A stretch of 64,000 nt of DNA from Sipunculus nudus (GCA_026874595.1 CM049313.1:67882659-67946658); one strand, 5' to 3'; numbered from the stretch's first letter, positions 11,750-28,386 are shown. Made by a program: numbers and translations. Notes: generated by a model not told the origin, from the sequence alone.

Positions 11750-13590
11750 ACATAAAAAAAAGGTATTAAAATAGCCTGCCCGCACTGATTTGAAAAAGTG
11801 CTTGAAAACCATACCTTTTGTTTTGCCTTTAAATCCATGTAATTATCGCCCGATTTCTGTAATTTCACATGTAGCTAAAATAATGGAAAAAGTAATTCAC
11901 TAGCAGTTATATTCATTTATCCATAATAACAAACTGTTAGGTCCATCACAATCGGCATTCATAAAATAACACTCGACCATTACGTCACTACTTAGCAGTA
12001 CATCTGATTGGGTTAAAGCATGTGACAAAGGACATATAACAGTAGTTTGCTTTCTTGATATTTGTAAAGGTTTTGATTCAATATGTCACACTAGGCTACT
12101 TGACAAGCTTTATAAATATGAAATACGGAATCGAGAATTAGAGTGGTTCAAATCGTATCTAAGTAATCGAACTCAAGCTACCAAATATAATGCATCAATT
12201 TCTGACTGTTCGCAGATTTCTATAGGAGTCCCTCAAGGTTCTGTTCTCGGACCACTTTTATTCTTAATTTATCTTAATGATGTTTGTAACATACCAACAT
12301 TTAGCAACATTATAGCCTATTTGCTGATGATACATGCTTATATGTTTCTGGTCCCACTATTGAGTCCGTTACCCAGAAAATTCAAGTTGATATTAATAGA
12401 ATATCTGAATGGTTACGAGTGAATAAACTCACGATAAATACAGAAAAATCCTACCTAATGGTCATTGGAAGTAGACAAAATTATCTAAAATTGCATCATC
12501 ATATCCACCTATTTTGTTAAATGATACAGTCCTAAAGGTATACTAATAAGGCTCAATATCTCGGATTAACACTTGACAGTTGCCTTACATGGAGAACACA
12601 TATCAATGAACTTGCTTCCAAATTAAAACCTAAACTAGGATCTCTCGCTCGTCTGAGTAAAGTTTTACCTTCACAGGAACTCGTTCATATTTATATGACC
12701 ACCATACAACCCTATATTGATTACGGTTTAATCTTTTGGGGCCATCAAAGCCAAACTAATATGAACGTTCTCCAGAAATTTCAGAATAGGGCTGCCCGTA
12801 TAATTTCTGGGAATTATGAAAGGAATACAGCTAGTTCAACATTTATCAGCCTTAAAATGGCAAAAAATCAATCAACGATTATTGTACCTCTCTAATATAT
12901 TCATGTTTAAATGCCTTAATGGCCTAGCACCTTGTTATCTTAATTATCTATCAGAAACCCGATCTGAAATACACTCTTATTACACGAGATACTCTTGTCA
13001 AGTGAAAGTACCAACAAATAGAACTGAATTGATGCGAAAATCTTTTATTTATCAGGGACCGAAATTATGAGATTTGTTACCGGAAGCTCTTCGTAAGATA
13101 GATAATATAGATAAGTTCAAAAAAGATCTTAAGCAACATTCTCTAAACACTTGACATAATAACAATAAATCTATTATATCACCTTTACATGTTATGCATG
13201 CATGTTGATATTTTATGCTTTACGAATACCAATAAGTGAATTAACACAAACATAACTTTGCATATATTGCACTTGTAGTTTATATTATTTTTTGCATTCA
13301 TTTCATACAATGTTTCCAACATTGGTAATAACCTGAATATCCTATGATTATCTAAATAATATTCTATAATAAACTCCTAATAATGATCATTATAGTACAG
13401 GAAATAACAATACATGTTATATTCAGTTTCAATATTCTGCACATATATGTTTGCTTGTATATTACTGTCATGCTATTTGATCATGTTTAAAATTCCAATT
13501 ACTCTCAGGGCCTTGTGAAAGATCAGTATATTCTGAACAAGCCACCCTGAATAAAGATATATTAATAAATAAATAAATAAATAAAATTGT
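11750..13590 (+). mobile_element. Decayed non-LTR retrotransposon (LINE), reverse transcriptase region to 3' tail
   Basis: Conceptual translation across several frames gives the ordered motifs of a LINE reverse transcriptase. NYRPISVIS is near 11848. A KGFDSI-type motif, the degenerate first catalytic Asp block, is near 12070. GVPQGSVLGPLLFLIYLNDV is at about 12225-12284 and the FADDT catalytic box near 12319, shifted by one base relative to the preceding motif. A LGLTLDSCLTWRTHI block is near 12564, followed by the thumb and C-terminal segments. The element ends in an AATAAA-bearing segment and a (TAAA)-type tail at about 13563-13585. The 5' part (endonuclease and ORF1) is missing. Stops and frameshifts show it is dead. 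The motif style and microsatellite tail fit the Jockey/CR1-like LINE clades; the family is not resolved. Confidence 0.9.
12695..13070 (+). pseudogene. LINE reverse transcriptase C-terminal region (two overlapping broken frames)
   Basis: Two overlapping frames preserve the longest readable parts of the LINE. The first has a QPYIDYGLIFWG-type block followed by LQKFQNRAARIISG. The second has KCLNGLAPCYLNYL and the segment ending FIYQGPKL. These blocks are standard in the region after the reverse transcriptase of Jockey/CR1-like elements. The frame change near 12835-12895 is a decay mutation. Nothing here is functional. Confidence 0.8.
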
Positions 13591-14455
13591 CAGAATCCGG
13601 CTCGGGTCCTTCATCACTGGTAATTTCAGTTTTAATGACAAGGAGCAACTATTTCAGACATCTTGGGAAAAGGAACACATTTAAGAAACATTGCATTATG
13701 GTATCCATAAATATAAATTAACATTTAATGCAAAGATGCAAAGAGTTACGATAATAAGAAATATATTCAAATATTTAGTAATTTATTTATATAATTTTGC
13801 AACTGAAGAGGCTGCAACTAAAGATAATCGCTACTTTAAAAGTTCAATGCCGTTTACTTGATGTCATTCACCGGTAATCAGTCTCTCAATATGGTATCGT
13901 TTAACATTTCAGTCAGAGCTAGACAGGAGATAATATCATAGCAAAATAAATCATTATCCGCGCAAAATAATTATTTTGTCCCGTACGAACACATGCATAA
14001 TGGTTCCAACATGGCCAATTGTCTTATCTAGAGATGTGAGGGATCATCGTTGAAGCATTTCAATTACAAATAACTTTTCCCATGAGTTTTACCCTGTTTG
14101 AAAGAATATGATAACAAAAGAGGAATTTTCGTTTTTGCCATGTATATACAGCTATGATTAATTCTCTCATTAGATTAAGGCCGTACAAAAAATGCTCTTC
14201 GGATCTGTCATTCCAAACTTTTGTTGATCACGTCAAATGAATAAGAGGTCCTTGGCAATTTTGATAATTTATGCCATAGCATAAACTCACTAAAGGATTC
14301 TTATAGATATGGAAAATAAACTTATTTTGTGTATGCCATTTTTAAAGAAGTGGGACAAATTGTTGTATTTTCTTGGCAACCCATTTTACAAAAAAAATTC
14401 CTTGTAACCCAATTTTTATTCACTTAGTGGGATGTAAATGATATCCCCTATGCAG
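13591..14455. other. Non-coding stretch, nothing recognised
   Basis: AT-rich sequence between the LINE tail and the polypurine tract. No gene is supported. Confidence 0.4.
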
Positions 14456-14926
14456 AGAAAAACAGCCAGAGTGAAAAAAAGAGAGAAACTAGGAGAAAGA
14501 GACAGCCAGAGAGAAACAAAAGAGAGAATCAAAGAGAAAGAGACGCAGTGTGAGAAAGAAAAGGAGAAACAGAGAGATAAAGATTTAGGGACTCGTAGAG
14601 GGACAGAAGCAGAGAGCGGCTGAAGAGAGTAACAGAAAATGTGTGTGAGAGAGAGTGGGGGGCAGAAAGGGAGATCCAGAAAGAAAATATATCAAGTAAT
14701 GGGATTGGGGGTGGAAGATAGAGAGAGAGGCGGGGGGACGAGACGCACAGATGAAGAAGAACAGAGAAAAAAAAAGCAAAAGAAGCAGAGACACATAGAG
14801 AGAAGAAAACAGATTAAGAGATCATAAAGGAAAACACAGAGACAAGAGACGGAAAGAAACAGGGGAGGGGAACAGAGGGAAATAGAGAAAAAACTGAGAG
14901 AGAATAGACAGAGAAATTGAAAGAGT
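14456..14926. repeat. Long polypurine (GA-rich) tract
   Basis: About 470 bases in which the + strand is overwhelmingly A and G (GAGA, GGAGA, AAAGAGA words) with only scattered pyrimidines. Open frames on both strands here are artefacts of this composition. Such strand-asymmetric tracts can form triplex structures and bind GAGA-type factors; nothing attached shows a function. Confidence 0.85.
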
Positions 14927-16455
14927 TTGTTTAGTTTTGCTAATTATAGTACAGCACTGTATAATGTAAAATAATATTGCATAGGGCGGAATAGACATGT
15001 CAAAATTTAATAAAGAGAACGTGATCACAGTTCTTTTGTTGTTTGGATTCCGGCCTAAAATCCTCATACATGACTTTCAGGGAGGTCTCTAAAATTCTCT
15101 TTGGAAACTAGGAATGTTATTCTGATCTATTTTCTGCAAACTGTATGAAAGAATTTGAATTTAACACTATTAGTCAGATGGGCACAAATGGTAGCCGCGA
15201 GCTGCATGTAGAATCCAGTCACTGTAACCTATATCTAAGGGTAGTGGTGGGCCGATCATCGAGTTTTTTCGAAAGTCAGTCAGTTTGCTGCAACTTTCAA
15301 GTGCTCGGTTACAAAAGGCAACTATTGATTGCATCATACTCATGATTGTTTTTACCAGACTGTCTTTAAGTTATAGGCAAAAATTACTCTTCCATTTTTT
15401 ACAACATTCCGTGCTTCATATAATGTGTCTGTGTTCCCAAATAACCTCCGTATTCAACTGAGTATGACACGGTAGATGAGAGAACAGAGGACTTATTAAA
15501 CCACTGTGAACTGGCAGGGAGCTGCAGAATTAGCGGAGAGTTTTCAGCTTCTTCATCTGAACCGCCCATCATCATAAACCACGCTATAAGGACAGCAAAT
15601 TAACTGATTAAACACGCTGATATGCCATTTTATATTGTGAGTGAACATCCACTTCCTTATAATCAGATGGAAATGCTAAAAAGACTTTGTTACCTTTTGT
15701 TCCTCTCAGGCTTTTGTTTGGTCGGATAATAGGAAAGTGTGGGCTTCATTTAATCTACTACAGCGTATGATTTATCATTTTCAATAACCAACGGAACATT
15801 TCAATCAAGAGCAATTTCCTGATCAGGTTGCAGAGCGTGATAATCCTGCTCATATTACCAATGTTACCAACCATATTTTTCTTTATCCAGGGGCACTCAC
15901 ACTGTCCGTATTCATGAAGGTTACCAGCCTCCCGGTCTATTTGTCAGGGGAACCTTTTTTATTTTCCCTTTAGAGAGACCTTTGCTTAATGAAGATAAGT
16001 GATTTTCCACTGGTTTATACCTACAAATGTTCAGATAACAGTGAAACTGGAGCTATTTTGTACATTGGTTATACAATTGACTATCATGATATTAAATCAC
16101 GTTCATACATCAGTTTGGAAGTGCACAATAGTACCGTGCGTATACAGATCCAGAAACGCGGAAACAGTGTAATTTATCTATACATTTAATAAGGAGCAAA
16201 ATATTCTGAAAGGAAACAAACCCAGCAGGAGGAATGTGATTTTATGCCAAACTCTTCAAAAAGAATCGTTTTGATTCGTATTGCGCTACCACAGACAATA
16301 GAGATTCAGTGAGGAAGATTAAAACCGTTATGCTATATTGATGTATATTAAAGAACCCTCTTTGTATATACTTTGTTGGGTCTGTTTGGGGGTTTTCTGC
16401 GCTTTCACCATCGGCGAAGGTCTGCACCGCAATAACATGCGGGAGCCGGTCCAAC
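14927..16455. other. Non-coding stretch, nothing recognised
   Basis: Open frames of up to about 66 codons have no recognisable motif. No repeat family was identified. Confidence 0.4.
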
Positions 16456-16690
16456 TTTATTTATTTTACATGGATTGTACAACTAGTTATAATAACTGAT
16501 ACAAGGCACTCCCCCTGGCTCGGATTTTGGCGCTCGGTAGTCCGTGAGAGTGGAGGTAACCGGAGAAACCGGAGAAAAACACCGACCTTTGACGGGCAAC
16601 TACAACCCACTCTCATAGCCACGCCGGGAATCGAACCAGGGTCGCCAGCGGAGAAGGCCGAGCGTTTTACCACTCAGGTGTCTAGGTCCC
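16456..16690 (-). mobile_element. tRNA-derived SINE, copy B (best preserved)
   Basis: On the minus strand it starts near 16690. An A-box-like GAGTGGTAAAACGCTCGG (about 16658-16675) and a clear B box GGTTCGATTCCC (about 16628-16639) give normal tRNA spacing. A body of about 150 bases follows, including a doubled CCGGTTTCTCCGGTTACC segment. The tail is AAATAAATAAAG near 16456. Pol III-type internal promoter boxes plus a LINE-like tail make this a tRNA SINE. The other copies are at 848-1098 and 20460-20667. Confidence 0.8.
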
Positions 16691-19600
16691 AGATAAAATG
16701 TTTTCCTCACTACAGTGACTTTGGCTGTCAATGAAAGGAAGGAAGATTCCAACGTTTTCGAGAACAAAACAAACTACAGGTTTGGGACGGAACTGTTTTA
16801 AATTTGAGAACTGCAATCGCCAGTTCCTCAAATTGCAACAGTGAGGCTGGGTGACAGTCTGGCCCGAATTTCCCCTAAAATAACCTAATAGGGGCTAATT
16901 TAAGAAAATAACAGTAGTATCTCAATTAACGGTTATTACGAAAGGATTTTAAATATTTTCCGGGCAGCCATATCGAATTGAACTGGAGTCTGAATGTGAA
17001 AGCACACATCCCCTCACTGGTGTCAATGTTCTGTCAAATGTCAAAATCACTAATTGTGCTCTGGCGATATTACTGGATATTAGTCAGGTTTATAATTCCA
17101 TTCGGCTAAATCAATCATGGCACCAATAGCTCCCGTAAATTTGAGAAAGGTCAAATAAAGCCACTTTGAAATACTGCGTTGAAAGAAAAGTAGCGATAGG
17201 AAATCTTGTGGACGCCAAATAGTCCTGTGGTCAGACGACGGAAGGGCGTTTAGACGGTCAAGGCGAACACTACATGGAGCACCGCTTTTCAAGCCTGCTC
17301 AGACGGACAGCGTGGTTTAATATCAGTTATAGAACAAGGCACCTGTTTTAAATAAAAAAGAATACGTTTTATCATAATTAAAAGCGTTTACATAACCGCT
17401 GAGTATTAACTTTTTCAAGGTTTCCAAGCAACGCTTTATGGCGTTTGTCCTCGTGGCAGTAATAGTTTAACTTGCAAAACATTGGTCGTCAGTAATTTTA
17501 ATCAACGGTAAAACAATCTAATATTGTTAATATTCCTGCGAAATTAACTAGAAGGAAAACTTATACTTTTAGATGATGACCTTATACTCAAATTAATTCA
17601 CGTTAAAAAAATCAAATTTTGTTGATAAAGGTTGTTATTCATTGCTTTGGTAAAAGCGTTCATTTACGGGTTTTATGTTTATCATAATTTGTATTGGTTC
17701 GTGTTTTTCTTTATATTTACATTTAAAACATAATTATCATTTATTAAAATATTTAACAATCCATATACATGTTCATGCATTCAGTCATTGTAATACTTGT
17801 CTAAGCAAATATGCTTAACCACACATTTATAAACCACGAAACTATTCAATATGTATGCCCTCCATTATAAAGGGTATAAATTTTTATTGATCCTAATAAT
17901 GACACGATTTCTTGTATTTTCAGTTCATTAATGCAAACTTACATTCCATATTTATTGTAGCTATTCACTGAAGCTTCTAAAATAGATCCAGGTACTAAAT
18001 GTCAATGGTACAATGCAGTTTCTCTATATGTTTTATGTTGAATATGAAGTTTGTGTACCAAAGCTACATTATCTTCATATGTAAAGGTACATAAACATAT
18101 GCAATAATAAGTTTATTTTCTAGCGCATTAGTTGGAGACCTTAGTTTCGGCTGATTACAAAATATCTATAGCAAAATCATCCTGGCACACGGACATATAC
18201 TCGAGTTCACTTGTAATATACGTTTTATGGTTCTGTACGAGTAAATAGCGTTCACGTCTGTCTGATTTCCATGAGTAAGGCTGCATATAACCAATGGTCC
18301 GATTGCGCACGCGCGTCAACTCCTAAGCAAGGAAATTGACATGAAAGAAGAAATATCCGTTGGAATGCTGAAATAAAACTTTGTGAAGTCGCGCGGTACG
18401 GTAAATGTTGGAGACGCACATGCCTTATGAATGCATCGGTCGAGGATGTTTAGGTAACATATTTACATGTATTATCTTAAACTTTTGCTACATTTTTAAA
18501 GGAAATTAATCAAGCATCTTGCCCACATTTAAGATTTTTATTGAACTAAAATATGGCTAATCAATGAATGATTAGTGTCTAGATCGATGTTTTTCAAAAC
18601 AGGAAAAGGTAATGACCATGCAAGAGTTTTTCATAGTTTAATTAGAATGAACAAACAATTAATGACCATTCAAAGTTACAAACAAGGCATCAACGGTGCT
18701 GGAACCAATTACAATACTTTCAATGAAAACCACGTCATGTGACATTTTATTAAAATAATCTTCCTATAATTAAGTGCAATTTTATTGTGCAATTATATTG
18801 TGGCTGATGTTAGGGACAAATCCAGGTTTTCTCTACAACAAATTAATTCCATTCTGCATTTATTGATTTGTCTCTTTTTTATTGGACCTAGAGTTAAATT
18901 ATTCATCAAAAAGAAAAAACTTCTGCCTGCATTGTTTGTGTCCATCAGAAAAATATCTTTTCATCAGAACGACTGGACGTTTAGGTTAGTGAGCGTATGC
19001 CATAATATAAAAACTGTGTAATAAGAGAGTTTTTAAAGAACAAATCAGTGTAATCACGTTAAACACCGTGTTCGATACTACGTTATATTCAAGGCTTGCT
19101 ATAATGCATATCGAGTAAATGCATAGTCATAATGTGCACTCACGAACCATCAATAACATTTATAAACATGCCTTTTATTCTGACTTATGCTTGTATGGTA
19201 GTAGTCGTTAAAACACGATCTTGTATGCATTTATACTGGAGAAGTAAGCCTTCTTGAGTCGTGACACATGTCATATGGGGAACTACACTACAACGGTCAT
19301 CCATGCTATTGCATAAATCTAATGGTAAACAGCCGATAATCCTTACATAAGGCTACAAGAGGTGAATTAATACAAAACACATTGGCCCTCACAAACCAAA
19401 GTGAAAATCTTCCTCTGTGGTTACAAGTCATGCGTAAACGCGTACATGTCACGCCTACAAGCAGTGTAATTTTTACAAATATGCTTATGAAGTTTCATCG
19501 GATTTTTTCTCGCACATGGTAGTCTCTGTTAAAATGTACACAAACGTAGCTAATGATTGGTCTGGTATATGTATCCGTTGATAATGAGGCGCTGTCAGAA

Positions 19601-20459
19601 TGACGAAATATTTGTATCATCATCGAGCCTTTCAGTGCTGGTTTCGTTATATATATATATCTATGCACGGTATTTCGGCATCTCTATGCACTCTCTTATG
19701 TTAGAGGGCCGTAATATCAGTGGGGTAGTATAGACTAGGATAAGATGGTGAAAAAATTGTAACTATTTCCGACCTGCCAAAGGAGGACAAAAGTTGAACT
19801 CTTGCGTTTGAATCGGGGACTTCGATATCAAAATCTATCCCCCATCCCCCCTCCACACACACAAACACAGACACATACAGGCTCTTGTAACCGGGAGTAT
19901 CCACATTTAACCACCCCCCCCCCCATTTTCTAAATGTAATGAAATAATACTAAAACAATTTGATAATCATCAAAGTAACAGAGAATAAAGCTTCAGAAAC
20001 CAACATTGAATAAAATTGCTCTCCTTATAAAATATATTCTGTAAAACCTGCACAATTTACTTTTTTTGTACCACGGTACCACTGTTAGAGAATCATAACA
20101 TATTTTAATCATTTTACAATTTTACTCATTTCTGAAACACTGCATTTCATTGATATTTTAGGAAATTTGAAACATAGTGACACATTCTTGTTAACGACCA
20201 GTATATTTCACTAATTTCAGTTAGAGCGTGTATTTTATGACAAAAATTACATTAATTTATTTAGAAAAAAAAAACATAGTATGCCCCCTCCCCCGTTTGA
20301 AGCAGATATCTGAGTGGTAGGGTCAAGATATACGTATAAATGCTTGTGAATCCACGCCCCCCCCCCCCCCTTCCCCTGGATCCGTCGCTTGCATTTTTCG
20401 TCAGAGGACCAGATCTTTGGAATGTGCTGGGTTTATACTATATACCTTTTTCATCAACT
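16691..20459. other. Non-coding stretch with traces of transposon ends
   Basis: No gene is supported. A C tract near 20357-20371 is followed by CCCCTGGATCCGTCGCTTG (20374-20392). In reverse complement this resembles hAT-type termini of the form CAGGGGCGGATCCAGG, so the right end of an otherwise unrecognised MITE may lie here. A short TA tract lies at about 19650-19660. Confidence 0.35.
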
Positions 20460-20667
20460 TTTTTTAATTTGGCATTGACTGTAATAACTAACGCTGGGCA
20501 CTCTCCTTGGCTCTGGTAGTGGCGTTAGATAGTATGAAGGGGGTTTAGGACCCGGAGAAAACAACCGACCTTGGACGAGCAACTGCAACCCTCTCATAGC
20601 CACGCCAAGGATCCTGGTTACCAGCGGAGAGAGCCGAGCTTTTTACCACTCGATTGTCCGGGCCCCT
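20460..20667 (-). mobile_element. tRNA-derived SINE, copy C
   Basis: Same family and orientation as 848-1098 and 16456-16690. On the minus strand the head begins at about 20667 with GGACAATCGAGTGGTAAAA. The B-box region has lost several bases relative to copy B (GGATCCTGG where copy B has the full box). The tail end is short. Confidence 0.7.
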
Positions 20668-21028
20668 ATTTTCGAAATTCGCTACCAGATTACATCACTG
20701 TATGTAACAAAGTGGACACTTTAAAGAAACATAAAAAATAAATAAACAACACCGCAAAACCTGGGTAATGAGGCACCTATTGGACTTGACAAAAGTGGTC
20801 TTTCTTCACAGGTGGTCTTGTTAGACCAGTCATTTATAATTAATGTATATGCATCTGTGTACTCAGTGATCTTAATAGACAGGTTGTCCTATTGAAATGT
20901 TTCCAGTCTACCTGAAAACAGCTTTATTTTACCTAAAATTTAATTAACTGTTTGTTGCTTGAACTGCATCTGTCTATCTAAATTTAATGGGAACCAATGT
21001 CTTGAAATAAAGCTGATACACAAATTAA
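20668..21028. other. Non-coding stretch, nothing recognised
   Basis: Unique AT-rich DNA immediately left of the Helitron. Confidence 0.4.
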
Positions 21029-21039
21029 CTAGAATATGG

Positions 21040-21058
21040 GTAGTCGACAAGCGACTAC
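21040..21058 (-). other. Helitron 3'-terminal hairpin
   Basis: A perfect inverted repeat of 7 bases around a 5-base loop, 7 bases inside the CTAG terminus. In rolling-circle Helitrons this hairpin acts as the replication stop signal. Confidence 0.75.
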
Positions 21059-21159
21059 GTGTATCCGCCAAAATCAGAGAAGGACGGATGAAGTGAGGCA
21101 TGGATTGAGTGGTAAGGGGACATAGAGTTACAGGTGTTATATATTAGAATGGATCTCTG

Positions 21160-22265
21160 GCACATAAACATGATTGTAGGTGGCGCCACCTGTTATTTGA
21201 ACGAGAAACTATCCAAGATGTATACACATGCAAAATTTCATGTGGAAAAGTCAAACCACTGCAGAGATATGAGTGATTTTATCCCACAGCAGACAAACAG
21301 ATGGACGCTGTGCAAAAATGGCTGCAGGTGGCGCCACCATTTTTGTGTATGTTATAAAGCTATCCAAGGGCTAAATTTGTGTAATTTTTTTTTTCCTGAT
21401 TGGTCAAACGGTTCCGGAAATATAAACATTTATGTCTGCAGCGTAAACGTGAATGTAGGTGGCGCCACCTGTCATAAAATCAAGAAAGCTATCCAGGATG
21501 TATACGCATGCCGAATTACAGATAATTTGGTCAACCACTGAAGAGATATGAGTGATTTTAACCCAAGGCAGACAAACAGATGGACGCTGTGCAAAAATGG
21601 CTGCAGGTGGCGCCACCATTTTTGTGTATGTTATAAATCTATCCAAGGGCTACATTTGTGTAAATTATTTTTCCTGATTGGTTGAACGAGTCCGGAGATA
21701 TAAGCATGGATGTCTACACCGTGAACGTGAATGTAGGTGGCGCCACCTGTCATAAAATCAAGAAAGCTATGCGGGATGTATACGCATGCCGAATTTCAGG
21801 TAATTTGGTTAAACCACTGCAGAGATATGAGTGATTTTAACCCAAGGCAGACAAACAGATGGAGGCTGTGCAAAAATGGCTGCAGGTGGCGCCACCATTT
21901 TTGTGTATGTTATAAAGCTATCTAAGGGCTACATTTGTGTAAAAAATTTTTCCTGATTGGTCAAACGGTTCCCGAGATATGAGCTTGGATGTCTGCAGCG
22001 TTAACGTGAATGTAGGTGGTGCCACTTGTCATAAATCAAGAAAGCTATCTAGGATGTATACGCATGCTGAATTTTAGGTGAATTAGTCAAACCACTGGAG
22101 AGATATGAGTGATTTTAACCATAGGCAGATGAACAGATGGACACTGTGCAAACATGGTTGCAGGTGGCGCCAACTTATTTTGTGTTTGTTATAAAGCTAT
22201 CCCAGGGCTACATTTGTGTAAAAAAAAAATTTCCTGATCGGTCAAACGGTTCCCGAGATATGTGG
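21160..22265. repeat. 279-bp satellite array with palindrome GGTGGCGCCACC
   Basis: About four units of some 278-279 bases. The 12-base palindrome GGTGGCGCCACC, or a one- to two-base variant, starts at 21179, 21327, 21458, 21606, 21736, 21885, 22015 and 22163. The spacing alternates 148, 131, 148, 130, 149, 130, 148. Each unit therefore has two palindromes in different contexts, one followed by TGT and one by ATTTTTGTG. Open frames here (including one of 135 codons) are products of the array and encode nothing recognised. Confidence 0.9.
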
Positions 22266-22504
22266 GTTTATGTGTGGGAACAGACGCACAAACGGACGCT
22301 GGGCAGAGAGGAAAGGTCAGAGGTCAAGGTCACTTGGTTAGGCACCAGTTCACATGTGACCCGATAATTTGTGTAAGTTTCGGAAAAATCCGTCCAGTAG
22401 TCTCAGAGGAGTTCTCCGGAAACGAACGCGGCGGCAGCGGCGGCGGAACCCGGTCAAAAACATAGTATCCGCAAAACTTCGTTTTGGCGGATACAACTAG
22501 TAGA

Positions 22505-23293
22505 CCCCAAAAAAGATGAGGAATCAAAAAATTTTGACAGAAGTCGGAACATTGCGTCGTTAGTGACAACAAATTAACTAGCAGAAAAAAAACCCAAATA
22601 ATATTCAAGTAAAAAGAAAGGGTCATGTTTCAAGGAAAAATAATAATTTTTGTTGGTCAAGTTACAGGAGAAACTTACGTTTTTATTTGTCCGTGACAGG
22701 ATCTATGCACTCTCTTTTTAGGACATGATTGTTCAGGCAATTCTTCTGGGCAGAAATTACGTCCGACGGTAAGTCTGGATGCTGACAGTACATAATTTGC
22801 GTCAAACATTAGTCTTTTTATGATTTCTTCTGTACCATAGTCTGAGGTCTTCTAGTTCACTGAGCATTACTGAGATGTGGCTGAAACTATCAAAGCAACT
22901 CTGACAGTATCTGCGTATTATCTGTGAGCTAGTCATATTCCAACCCATTTAGAATGGACCTCCTTATACTTAGGAGCAGTTGGGTTGATTTGACTCGCCT
23001 TTTTTAAATAAGATATTCCAAAAATGTTTGATACCCTGTACATGTCGTATTCTTGAAAATATCTTAGACTAAAAGATAATTGTATTGTCAATGATTCTTC
23101 TAATTGTCTGGTTAATGAGGTAAACCTTTTTCTTGAACTTTTTATACTAAAATTGCTGATTGACGGATATTATAACAAAAAAATAGCTTTGAAAAGGATG
23201 GGCTGCTGTATATCGCAATAATCAAAGTGGGATATGAAACATGCATCAAGTTAAAAAATATTTGGACGGTTCGTCAAGTTCTAGATATGTAAG
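22505..23293. other. Non-coding stretch, nothing recognised
   Basis: No gene or repeat was recognised between the Helitron and the next MITE. Confidence 0.4.
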
Positions 23294-23561
23294 CAGAGGC
23301 GTCAATCTAAGGGGATTAGGGTATATACCCCCCCCCCCCCCCCATCTTTGAGTTTAAAATAAAATATTATATCTAAACCTGGTTTAGAAGTAACTAATAT
23401 TGAAAATATAATACCTTACTTTCTTAAACCTTTTTCTTAATTGTTATATATTTGAAACGTGTCATACATACGCTAATATCATTTGAAATGTGTCTTAAAA
23501 AAGAAGTGTTTATGAGTCATCCCCCCCCCCCTTCCCCGACGAAGATTAATTGACGCCACTA
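23294..23561. mobile_element. hAT-like MITE (GGGGCGTCAAT family), copy 2
   Basis: Starts CAGAGGCGTCAATCTAAGGGG and ends TTAATTGACGCCACTA, an imperfect inverted pair with copy 1. C tracts sit just inside both ends (about 23330-23343 and 23521-23531). The 8-base flanks, TATGTAAG and CATGTTCA, share only ATGT in register, so the target duplication is eroded or the ends are off by a base or two. The interior is A/T-rich and non-coding. Confidence 0.65.
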
Positions 23562-24762
23562 CATGTTCAGTCGCTCATTCTTCATCGCTCGTAGTTTTAA
23601 CTTTATTGCCCATTAAACATACAATAGCACATTACAATCTTTTTTTAAATTAGCATACAGGTATGTTAAACTTGTATGTGCGATTGTTTACTTTCACCGC
23701 ATAACATTATATTGCTCTAATGGTACTGATACATGAATATTTAGTTACGCAAGATTAATTATTTTCTGCTTAACTTTACGTACCAGCTACTAGCTAGAGC
23801 CCTCAGTCCGTGAGCTTATGACGACTTCTACCTCGAAACTCCAGAATCATGCATCGAGATTTCATAGGCAGAGCTGTCGTATTTAAATCAGGCAGCTAAA
23901 TACCAGTATCTTTAAAATTCTGTCATGCATAATTGTAAAAAAAAATTCCACCCGATTTTTAAATCTTTTGAAAAATATTCTTGATTTCGATAATACGTGG
24001 AAATTATTTTTTTACCTGTTTGATATACTCGTTTTCTAAGTACGTCATGCAAAAATACCATACAAATTTATAATAGGTTGCACTTCTAATAAAATCAAAG
24101 AGTTGTTTAAAGTATTGCATAGCGCACTACCCCCAATCCCCCACTACCTCCAGGAAAATCCCTGAATAATCATCCCAAGAAAAATTAACCAACGTGTATT
24201 CGTTTCCAGACAATAATCAGCGAGACATTCCCCACATCCCCGGGACAATTTTCTCCCCGCAAACCCCTCCACCTCCCGAGAGTAAATAATGATAAGTGTG
24301 CCCATGGCTTTACAAAGAGAAAGAGACAAGTTGGAAAACGTTCATGGGTATAACCGTTTGCGATATTCCGGATACCACATATCTACGGTACATACAGACC
24401 TGCGGGTGAAAGAATGAGCGCAGAACGAATCTTAAACCCGAAGCATGTATAAATAACATGGCACCGAGGTCTCAAGGTGGCATCACATCCGCTTCCTGTA
24501 ATATAGTAAACAAAATACATATCAATAGTGCAAGTATTGATTTGCAAGATTTGTTAATCTTATATGGCGGTGTCGTATGTGTCAAAGCAAAATAAGGCAC
24601 AACGTTTTTTGTACAATGGTATAGAACTTTAAAACCAGTGGATTCGCCTTTGTCCGTCTACTCAGCCAGTCTAAGCCACTCCACCAATATTCAATAACAA
24701 TCCCTTGATGGGCTCTCTTTCAAGCATATTTACTTTGGCCGGGGGCCAATATATATATATAT
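23562..24762. other. Non-coding stretch ending in a TA tract
   Basis: No gene is supported. A TA tract at about 24748-24762 abuts the solo LTR that follows. Confidence 0.4.
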
Positions 24763-28236
<3,474 letters not shown>

Positions 28237-28268
28237 CAGTGGCGCCAATTTATCTTCCAGGTTGGAGG

Positions 28269-28323
<55 letters not shown>

Positions 28324-28354
28324 ATTATGCGTCTGCATGTGTGACACATTATAT

Positions 28355-28386
<32 letters not shown>

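Larger units (their letters stand above)
21029..22504 (-). mobile_element. Non-autonomous Helitron with internal satellite array
   Basis: Read on the minus strand the 5' end is TCTACTAGTTGTATCCGCC, beginning at 22504. It matches the TCTCTACTA-type start of many Helitrons. The 3' end is a perfect 7-bp hairpin (GTAGTCG, 5-base loop, CGACTAC; 21040-21058), then 7 bases, then CTAG (21029-21032) and a T in the flank. A hairpin shortly before CTRR and a host T is the Helitron 3' signature. Subterminal GTATCCGCCAAAA occurs inverted at both ends (21061-21073 and 22482-22494). No replicase-helicase is encoded. The interior is a tandem array, a structure known for bivalve pearl-type and other Helitron-derived elements. 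The 5' flanking base is G rather than the usual A. Confidence 0.8.

Noticed and set aside
21134-21541. 135-codon frame in the 21-kb region
   Set aside because: It is generated by the 279-bp satellite units and repeats with them; no protein motif.
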